Shown piece after piece: positions 23,071 through 33,050 of a DNA stretch of 64,000 nt. Position 1 is the first letter of the stretch; each line of letters begins with the position of its first letter. Origin of the DNA: Portulaca oleracea (lineage: Eukaryota > Streptophyta > Magnoliopsida > Caryophyllales > Portulacaceae); the NCBI GenBank assembly GCA_029582165.1, contig CM055876.1, forward strand, positions 33,673,317-33,737,316. The letters are read 5' to 3'. The notes beneath the pieces were generated by a model, which did no database searches, had not been told where the DNA came from, and saw only the letters and a list, made by a program, of their open reading frames with translations. Position numbers and translations under genes: made by a program.

Positions 23071-26000
23071 TTATGATGCCAAAGCACTGGTGTTGTACAC
23101 AAGCAAAGCACCACCAGCAAGGATACCAGCTAGGGTTACTGCCCAGATCAACAGTCCAGTGGTACCTGTAAATTTCACAAATACAAAAATTTAACAAATA
23201 AAATAACAATCATATCATAAATAAATGAACAAAAAATAATGGGCACAATTAAATAATATAATTTGTATATTAAATAAATAAATAATTTTGGAAGTGAAAG
23301 AAAGAGAGATACCTCCAACGTAGACATCACCACTGGGAGACCACTCGTCTTCGTTGTAGATAGGACTGCACATCACAGAGGTATGTAAGGGATTAATGAC
23401 ATCAACAAGAGATTTTATTTATTTATTTATTTATTATTATAACTAACAATCATTTTAAAAGATTTTTTTTTAAAAAATGCATACACTAACATTTTGCAAC
23501 ATAATAAAAGAAAAACCTCCATAATAAAACAATTTGAAGATAAAAGTAAAAATAAATGCATACACTAACACTTTAAATAAGGATGTTTTAGATAATAGAG
23601 TACCTGTATCCATCAACGTTGGCACCATATTTGTCAGTGAATTGGTAAACACCCTTGCCCTGCATTCGTTTTAAGTAAGAGTTCTTGTCAATAATGTGCT
23701 AATCACCCAAAAAAATATTCGAAAGTAGCTTGAGAGTATGTTCTTTCCACGCAAATGACAGTTTTTAAAAATATAATTCATAATCTCCTAGGAAACTTCA
23801 TCCAAGCAAAGAAAAATGTCACAGAAAGGAAAATCCGAAATTCATTAAAGGGGAATAAGATGGAGGCTAGGTACACTACTAATCAGGGGCAGCCTTCCAA
23901 TAAAATCATGAGATGACAAGCACCCCCAGGGGCAGCATCAAACTCAACTTCGATGATTTGCGTAATCAAAACTCAGCGGCATGAGGTTTTCTCCTTCATG
24001 ATTGGAGGGGAGTGTTGATTAAGGCTGGCGCAGAGAACTATGTTGATGCCTCAATCATTGTGGCGGAGATGAGAGCACTATGTGACGGGTTAACGGAAGC
24101 AACTAAAACGGGTCATTTGTACATATTCATAGATGGAGATAATCTTGTAGCAATCCAAGCCATCCAAGATAACTTTGCAATACCCTGGCAGATTAGAAAT
24201 TTGGTGGAAGATATCTGTAAGCTACTTTCAAAGCTCTCTTGGAGTAATATTTCCCATATTTATAGAGAAGCAAATGGTGCAGCTAACTGGCTATCAAAAC
24301 AAGGACATCAACTGCCAATAACTGAATTGTGGATGCAAATAGACGATAGGCAGTTTAATAATATTTTGTATGAGGATAAGGTGGGAAGATTTCTTATGGG
24401 AAGAAATTTTTAACTACCACTTTTCACTTACCTTATATTAAAAAAATGTTCTTTACAAAGGTAAAGTTGGATAAAATAAATATAACTCTAGATTTAATTG
24501 GAATAAGGTTTTATAAGCTGGAAGTCCTAACTTACATTTCTAACTTACCAAAATTTGCCAAACTTTATCAAAACTTAGAGCATAAAAGCAATCTAGATAG
24601 GTGCATACTACATAAAAACGATTTTTTTTTTTTTTTTTTTGGGGGGGGGGGGGGGGAAAACCCCATGGGTAGAGGCCGCCCCTATAAAATTGGGTGGTTA
24701 GTGAAAGGTGATAAATAGTTACCAAAAATTAACTGATCTTACCAGAATTTATTAATATTTTTATATTTATCAATACTTGCTTTCTTAATAGAAGAATCAC
24801 TTTGTTAAAAAATTAAACTTTTGCCATTACATAATTATCAAAATTTACCTTCACTTGCCAAAATTTACCAACATTTGACTTTATTTTACCATCCATTTAC
24901 CAACGTATTTCACATACTTAAATCTCATCAAGGTTCAATTTTTGGTGGAAGTAAAAATAAAATTCTATAAGTGAAAATTATGAAGCTAATTCAACGCTCT
25001 TGTCACGGACAATTTGATACTTGCCTTTAACTCCTGATGCGTTAAAGGTTACCGGTGATTAGTGATTACCCTGATGTTTAGACTGTTTAAGCCCTGTTCT
25101 TTTATACGGCTGGCTGGCTGCGGTGTCAGAACATACCACACTTTGCCATAACCCACCACAATATACCAATCCACCACAATTTACCACGACACACCATAAT
25201 CAACTTTTTCAAATTTATTTTATTTAAAAAAAATACCATATTTCATCACTTTTTCCAATTACTTTTTCACATTTACTATTATTATTAAAAACAAACCCAC
25301 CACAATCCCATCACACCCACCATAATTCTACCACACCACATCATACCGCACCACCTGTATAAAAGAACAGGGCCTTAGTGGATGAACTTTCTTAACCTAT
25401 TTTCTTTTTTTAAAAAAATCCCAAAATAAATGTGGGATAATTCAAAACTTCATATATATATATTTCAAAAAATTGGCATTCTTTGTACTGTAAAAAAAAG
25501 GACCAAAATACATGGGGTAACAAAACAAGGATTAAGCACAAACATACCCTTATCTTGCCTCCACCAGCATCACGTCCTGTTTTAATGTCCATGCTTCCAT
25601 TGATTCCTGATAAATTACAAAATTAATTATTAATATTATCATATTGTAATAGACGACTAAAGTAAAAAGAAATATACTATCTTTTTCTGAATTTAAATTG
25701 TAATGGACCAACCAAAGCAAAATTACTTGTTAATCTTCTTCTTTGTTTTCCATGGAGAAGTTGTTGACAAACAATTTATAAATATTAAGGTCATGTTCTT
25801 TTCTGTGGTTGAAAACTGCGGTGCCACAACATAAACTGACACAACTCACCACATTTTACCGCAAATCATTACTTTTCTCCACTACTTTTTATCTTCTCTC
25901 TCCACACCTACCTCAAATACCAATAACTTATCACAATTCCACCACACTCACCACAATTTCACCGCACCATACCACACCCTTCCACAAAATACGGCAGAAA

Positions 26001-26223
26001 AGAACAGGGCCTAAATCAATTTATAAAATTAATTCGTATAAAAGTAGATATATTATAATATACCATAAGGCTTGTCAGTCTTGATCTTCTTGCCACCGCT
26101 GGCACGGACGGAGAAGGAGTTGGGGTTTCTTGCGAGGGAAGGAAGCCCTCTTCCTGTTGTCTTCTCAACACTGAATGAAGATGGCTTCAAGCTCAATGAG
26201 CTCATCATCACTGATGCTGCCAT
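23071..26223 (-). CDS. PSBR: Photosystem II 10 kDa polypeptide PsbR, copy B, 140 aa
   Basis: Exons (minus): 26223-26064, 25606-25548, 23659-23604, 23365-23313 and 23165-23071. Exon lengths 59, 56, 53 and 95 equal those of copy A, which confirms the models and a tandem origin. The product has 140 residues: transit peptide [20 protein letters not shown]..., mature part from about [12 protein letters not shown], then [48 protein letters not shown], a hydrophobic span and the end NTSALAS. This copy keeps the usual DKPYG and DKYG. Intron 2 is 1888 nt against 91 nt in copy A, because it has taken up a LINE remnant and a MITE; intron 1 carries another MITE. Longer frames starting upstream (MRVTNK) run through the leader and are not used. 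Two G-boxes lie upstream. I expect this to be the main light-regulated gene; that is inference. Confidence 0.94.
23934..24413 (+). pseudogene. LINE ORF2 3' remnant: RNase H-like domain, broken
   Basis: Lies antisense in intron 2 of PsbR copy B. The frame reads [15 protein letters not shown], a TGA at 23982-23984, then [58 protein letters not shown]. This is the pattern of the RVT_3/RNase H domain at the end of plant non-LTR reverse transcriptases. It is pseudogenic: an internal stop, no reverse transcriptase upstream, and the last catalytic position of the usual REAN..AD motif is Asn instead of Asp. Confidence 0.85.
24414..25089. repeat. TTACCAAAATTT-rich block with a T(18)G(18) junction
   Basis: Short words of the type TTACCAAAATTTGCC recur, imperfectly, from 24540 to 24905. 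A long poly-T followed directly by poly-G sits near 24621-24656. The same TTACCAAAATT words fill the MITE at 41217-41434, so this may be a larger or decayed relative. No clear termini. Confidence 0.45.
25090..25374. mobile_element. Tourist-like MITE in PsbR-B intron 2, 285 bp
   Basis: Ends AGCCCTGTTCTTTTATACGG and TGTATAAAAGAACAGGGCC, with TTA on both sides. The interior is made of ACCACAATTTACCA-like words. It is about 170 bp from exon 2. Confidence 0.8.
25789..26011. mobile_element. Tourist-like MITE in PsbR-B intron 1, 223 bp
   Basis: Ends GGTCATGTTCTTTTCTG and CAGAAAAGAACAGGGCC, with TAA on both sides. The interior resembles the element at 25090 (CCACAACATA, ACCACATTTTACC), so the two are members of one family. 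Only about 50 bp separate it from exon 1. Confidence 0.8.
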
Positions 26224-26277
26224 TTTTCTTCTTCTTCTTCCAAATAAACTATTAATTCTCCCCTTTGAACACAGTGT

Positions 26278-26432
26278 ATATATCTCCTTCTTTATTCTAG
26301 CCATACCCTTATTGGTGACTCTCATGCTGACACGTGGCGCCCTCTCTGTGGATGTCTTCCAGATATCTTCTTCCCAACATTATCACAATGTATTAGCAAT
26401 CCTCCTTATTTTATCTTGCTCTAGTACACGTG
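26278..26432 (-). promoter_or_regulatory. PsbR copy B promoter with two G-boxes and TATA-like sequence
   Basis: CACGTG cores at 26331-26336 (in ACACGTGGC) and 26427-26432 (in ACACGTGGA) lie about 110 and 205 bp before the ATG. ACACGTGGC is the G-box bound by bZIP and bHLH (HY5/PIF-type) factors in light-regulated genes. A TATATA stretch is near 26278. Copy A has no G-box at the same distance. Confidence 0.6.
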
Positions 26433-28631
26433 GATGGCTCCCATTTGCTGGAATTGGGTCGGACCCACCATTTTTATACTACTTGGGGGTAATGTGGGGC
26501 TAGGATTTGGAGAGGTTGTAGAGTTGGAGTGTTGGGCTTTGGGGTTGATTTGTTCACTTGTGCAGTTGTACTAGAGTGAGGTAGTGTGTGTCTAAATTCA
26601 TCTCCATCAAAATATACATAAATGAGATTATTATCTTGTTTGTCCTAAAGTTATACCATATCATTATCATTATTTATATGGTCATATATAATGTGTGTAT
26701 ACGTGTGTCTATATGTATATGACATTGTTTGACAACTAGCTAGTTGTTGATAGATGTTTGCTAGTAGTTTGGATTAACTGTTTAATTGACTTTAGTTGGT
26801 TAGATTATCTGATTGTAGGCAAAATGTTTGATAAAATAGTTTTTAGTAAAAAATTATTTCAAAAAGTTTCATCAAGTAACTTTTTGAAAACTAACTTATT
26901 GGATCTAAAAAACTAATAAGAAAAGTTGCTTACCAAACACCTCAAGTAATTTTTTAACCTTGATCAAAAAACTAATAACATCCAAAAAGTTAAAAGCTAA
27001 TCAAAAAACTGGTAACCAAACATTCCCATATGTATGTATGTATTTATATGCATGAAGTGTCTACATGAAATGTTTTTCTCCCTGTTTCACTTCTTCTTTT
27101 TATTTTTATTTGATATTTTTAATTTTTTTAGTATGTCGGAATCAGAATCGTTATGCATTTCTGTGCAAGGGTAAAGTTGCATATTTTTGAACTCCCTCAA
27201 ACTTCATATTAGCGGGACTATACTGAGGAATACAAGCTTGTATTTATATGATGCATGATGTATTGAAAATTAATCGATTGGTTTGACACAGATTAATTGG
27301 TGAGGGAGTCCAAAATACATTAATTGGTGAGGGAATCCAAGATTCATTTGGACCGCATTATATATAGTATTGGGCCTAGGTCCAGGACTTTAAGGGCAAT
27401 CGTAACAGTTGTAAAATTTTTCATGGTACTCTAATTACACAATTATCTATAAAAATATTTTAACTAAAATAAAATTTTACTGTCTCTCACCCAAAAATTG
27501 TCAAAAAGATCCTAGGGATATATTTCATAAAGAACGTTTTAAAAAGTTTTTTGTAATATCTAACTGTAGTTGTTTGCTTGTAGCTTTTTCTGTTTTTTTG
27601 TTCCAATAGTTCGAGTTTTCACCATTCTAACAATAAAAAAAAGTGCATAAGAAATTATTTTATTGTTATTCCTCTAAAAAATCATTTAAAATTTGATAAG
27701 TAATCGCGCCTTTCATGCAAATTAGACAAGGCGAATAACCCTTAATTAACACCAAATTCACCAAAGCAAAATTGACAAACAAACCTAAGCTAAACCCTCC
27801 AAAAGAAAGAGGGAAAATGAGACTTATATTAGGTACGTGTTATTATTATTTGTGTTGTTGATTGCATTTGTTGTACGTTAGCATGATATGGTTATTTAAA
27901 GTTTCTTTCATTTGGAGTGTAATTCGTCACAACGTACTCTTATTTTAAAGCAATTATATTTGTAATGAAGTTGTAAATTTGTAATGATTATTAGTCAACT
28001 CACAAATCCATATACAAATATACACATTTATTGCAACTATATGTAATACTCCTTCCGTTCCATATTAATTGTTGTATTTGAAAATTGTGCAGTCAAATTT
28101 TAAAAATTTTGACCATAAATTTCTCAATATATACAATGAGTTGCTATATAAAATTATCATCATTAGATTCATAATGAAAAATACTATCATACAAATATAT
28201 AACTGGAATTGTTAATAACATATTATGTAAGAAATTTTCAATCAAAGAGTGACATTGAAGACCGTGAAAGTCAAAATTATGACAATTAATATGGAACGGA
28301 GGGAGTATATACTATCATACATATAACGCTAAAAATAATATTGCAAGCTAAGCTTGGGCCAAGGCACAAAAAAATAATAATCCCCAATTGCACTAATTTT
28401 TCCATATCTCAATGGAAATATATAGTCAACTCATAAATCCATACACATATATATATACACATTTATTACAACTGTATGTAATATATACTATCATATATAT
28501 AGCACTAATTAAGACAACCAAAATTTAAAGAAAGGGCAAAGTCACAATCTAAAATCTTGAATGACATCAGATGCTTAATCAAACCACACCAGCCAAGCAA
28601 TAATAAGATAATTAAGTAGGTAATTAATTAA
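26433..28631. other. Intergenic region between PsbR-B and the NAC gene
   Basis: AT-rich, no gene seen. Holds the Stowaway element 28049-28305. Near 26890-27010 imperfect repeats of AACTTTTT/AAAAAGTT words occur. The last 300 bp before 28632 hold the 3' UTR of the NAC gene. Confidence 0.45.
28049..28305. mobile_element. Stowaway-like MITE, 257 bp
   Basis: Starts CTCCTTCCGTTCCATATTAA and ends ATTAATATGGAACGGAGGGAG, with TA on each side. Same subfamily as 31148-31357: both share TCTCAATATATACAATGA and AAAATTATCA blocks. Confidence 0.85.
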
Positions 28632-31600
28632 CTAATAATGATGATTATGCCAGATGCCAACTTCAGACAAGTAGCTTTGATCAGAGCTGACAGGGTCCCC
28701 TCCTATGCTTGTTGTTGTTGGTGGTGAGTTCTTCATTATATTTGTAGTGTTGTCCATTTTGGTAAGCTGACTTAGCATTGCTTCAATCACTTTGTTGTCA
28801 CATACCAAGGGATTTATGTTGCCCGACCTCGATCCTGATCCTGATCCTCCCGGTGTTTCGAAATTAGGGTTTTGATGGTGATTAAATTGTGGGAAAATGA
28901 GATTATTAGGGTTTGGAGTGTTGTTTGTGTAGATGGAGAAGCAGGGCACTTGCTGGTTATAGTTGTTGTTGTCGTTTGTAGTTTGGTCAAAACTTATGTA
29001 GGAGTCTTTATCTGTTAATGGAGGGAGGGATGATGAGGCGGTTTCATCGTAGCAGTTGTTGTTGCTTTCGTTTTCTGTATTGTCGGATCTTGTGTGTATT
29101 TCTTCTTCTTTGCTCTTGCAGAATACCCTACATAGAACCCAATCCTCCTACAATGAATGTAAAAAACCATGCATGATTAGTTATTATGATTTATTGAGTT
29201 GCATCAAATCCCAATGCTTTTCCGCAGTGGCGGATCTTGACCTTTAGATTAAGGGTGACCAATACATTGTTATTTTATATAATAAACATAAAATTCATAA
29301 TTTTTATTCCAAATTATACTAAATTATTATATTTTTTTCTGGGATAACGGTGGCGGTGGCCACCGTCGGCAATGCCCCAAGTCGGCGTATGCTTTTCCGC
29401 CTTCATTCATGTCCAAAACATAGAAATCAACAATGATAAAGTTTTAAAATATTTGAGTTAATGCGTTTAGGTGATTTGGAAAATAAAAGTGTACTTTGTA
29501 TATAAGTATACATGTAAGTGCAGGTGAGTGCAAGTAGATATAGGTAGGTAAGTGAAAGTTAAATCAGATATGTGAAGATGATCAATTTAATCGACAAGAT
29601 AAATTACAGTACATTCAAATGTAATTGACTATATATTAATACACACATAAGTGCATATAGGTGTGTAGACAAGTATAGTCGAATATAGGTGAGTGCAAGT
29701 AAATATAAATACAAGAAAATTAAGTAGCATAGAGTTAGAAAATAAACACGAGAAAAGTAGTCCCATTTAACTCAACCCAAGTGATCTTCCAATTAATCTT
29801 GACATTAATTAATGATCACTAATTCTCAAGCACATGCACATAATTAAACACTCCAAAAGATGAAGGTGTATACTCCCTCTGCCCTAATTATTTATCCATT
29901 TATAAACTAGTTTTTTCTTACCCTAATTATTTATCGCTTTTATATCTTCAATAATAATTTTACTATTTTTACTTTTAATAAATAGTTTTGGAACCAATAA
30001 CTTATCAACAATTCAGGGTATGTATTTTTATCATTTTGATATATATTTCTACCTAAACTTTTGTATCAGAGAAATTTTTTTTCAAAGTGACAAATAAAAA
30101 GGAACAGAAAAAGTATACGGTAAAATAGTAAATTACTTAATGTGACAAATGTTATGAAATAGACATATTATTGCCTAATCTTTAACATATGACTTCATTT
30201 AGTAGTGACATACTCCCTCGTTCACATTCATATATCATGTCGATTTCCAAACTAATCAAACTCTAAAACTCCATCCATTAACTTATTATACTATGATTAA
30301 TAATAAGAAATAATTATTATTAAATTTGATTATATGAAAAAGATATTGATTAAAGAAGGAGATGTGACATTTAAATTAAAAAAATTTATAATGAAGGATA
30401 AAATGCAAATGAGTGAGTAATTAATTAGAACAACTAATAAACATTTAAGTCTTTGTTTTGTCCAGTTGTGTTGTGATGTTAGGGTTGACATCAGTGAGAG
30501 TTTTTGATTGGTCGGCAGATATGATTGCTAGAAGTCGATATAACTACCAACTCTGACTTTGATGCAATGTTCAGATCAAAGTCAAAATGTTTATAATATA
30601 ATTAAATTAATTAATTAATTAATTAAGGAGCTAGTACATACCTTAATTAAATAATGTCAATCAAGGTTATATATATGTATGGCCCATGGATGGATGTGAT
30701 TTGATCTTGGGAAAAGAAGATGCAAAATCTTTGGATAATTGACTGAATAATATTAAACCCTAGAGATGTCTGTGTTAATGTGGATTTGGAAGATTTTTCT
30801 CCCTCTTTATGATGACTCCTTTGATGTTACTGTTTTCACTGTTGCTTTCTTCTGGAATTCAACCTAATCCATTTTTAACTATGAAATTATATGACTAAAT
30901 GACATATATAACTAGGGCTAATTATCTTGCCTCCATCTTCCTTTTTTTTAAAGAAAAAATTAGAGGCTCAAAATAATTATCTTGCCTCCATCTTCCTTTT
31001 TTTTAAAGAAAAAATTAGAGGCTAAAATTTTGAGTTAAATTTCATGGATTAGTTGAATGATTCATTGTACTTCATGTGCTAGATGACCTAAATGAAAGTA
31101 CCAGTTAACATAGAAAACTACAAAATGTTGGTGAAATTTGATTATTACTCCCTTTGTTTTATATTAATTGTCATTTTTAGAAATTGTGCAGATAAATTTC
31201 AAAAATTTTGATTATAAATTTCTCAATATATACAATGATTTGCTATATAAAATTATCACCATTAGATTCATAACGAAAAATATTATCATAAAATATAATA
31301 GTGACATTAGAGATCGTAAAAGTCAAAATTATAACAATTAATATGAAATGGAATGAGTAATTAAAGAGTAAATGTGATTACATCTTATAGTACATCACTA
31401 TTTAGAAGGATGGTATTCAACACAAAGGAAAACGGCTAGCCTTTCAAGTTTGAACCATCAACTTTTATGCGTTTCCTCATAAGAAAAAATAATTTTTAAA
31501 ACAATCAACTTTCATGTGGTCCTAATGTAATTTCTTGAAGTATTGTGTATATTACTTTGACCGGTTGATCCTAATATTATATGGTGCATTGCATTTTAAA

Positions 31601-32979
31601 TAAAATCAAAACTTCCACATCCTCTAATTAATTGTATTATGGATCTCATGCATATAAAAATATTAGGGTATAAATTCATACTTGAACCTTCATCAATTAT
31701 CTAATTAATTTTTTTCGCCTCAATAATAACTCCTATTGATGTAAGAATAAGGATTCCCTTTCTTCTAAAATAATTGTTACTTTTCAGAGTGACTTTCAAG
31801 CCAAAACTTGGACGACTCTTAACGATATCCAAAGTGAAATAACCATTAAAATCTATACCATATTTCTTTTCCTCCAACAACTTGTATTTGCAAACATTTG
31901 AACCCTAAACCATAAAAACCTAAACCCTAAACAATAAATATAACTCTAAATTAAATAATATAATTGCACAATCAGAACATTAATAAAGAAGTAATTGTGA
32001 AAACTAACCTTGTCAGTAATAGATTTAGGAGGGCCAAAGGGTCCTTCAACTCGAAACTCATGCATGACCCAGTCAGTCTTTCTTCCTTTGGGAGCTCTTC
32101 CTTGGTAGAAAACCAACGTCTTCCTCATCCCCACCAGGCTCCCTCTCCGCACCACCGGCCGGTCTTTTCCGGTTGCCTTCCAATAGCCTGACACCGTTGC
32201 TCTATTTGTTCTCGATCCCGTTGCGTATTTCTTATCTCGTTGGCTATAAAAGTACCATTCTTTGCCTCCAACAAAAGCTGTTTCTACCAATAACTTTAAT
32301 TAGAACATATTTGACCAAGCTTCAACTCTCAAAATATAATATTTTAAAACTAGTTCTGCAAAATTGGTTTTTTTAAAAAAAAAAATCATATATACTTCGA
32401 GAAACAACTTCCTAAAACAATTAATATAACTGATACATACTCCCTCCATCATTTCATAATATTAGATCCATTATAATATATATTGAAAAATTACAACAAT
32501 TATACTTTTATTACAAACATAATAATTAATAGTAATTTTAAACAAATAAATTGTAATGTATATTGAAAAATTGAATGAGATATATATATATATACAGTAA
32601 TTGGTAATTAATTACCCATTATTAGGTGGGAAATAGTGGATTTTCCCGACATTTCAATTGCCCATGCTACAATGTTTGTAGTAGGTGACCAGGAATAGAC
32701 ATTTGGAAAAATAAAATGATAAGTTATGGAATGATTATAAACTGATGACTACCTTATAGTACTAATGGGCCCTCTTATTAATGATGTTGGTGAGGCATCA
32801 TATCATTATTTCATAATGTATATGGGGTGAGCAAAAATTTGAGAATCGGTCCGTCGCTCGGTCAAGGTCCCTAAAATCCGTTCGGTGGGAGCGGGAATGA
32901 GGGACTAAATGAAGTCCCGGTTAACAACGGAACCGGGAGTGGGACTTGACCTCATTTCCCGCTCCCGATCCCGGTTCCC

Positions 32980-33050
<71 letters not shown>

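Noticed and set aside
24446..24718. 90-codon frame with poly-Phe/poly-Gly
   Set aside because: Created by the T18G18 homopolymer.
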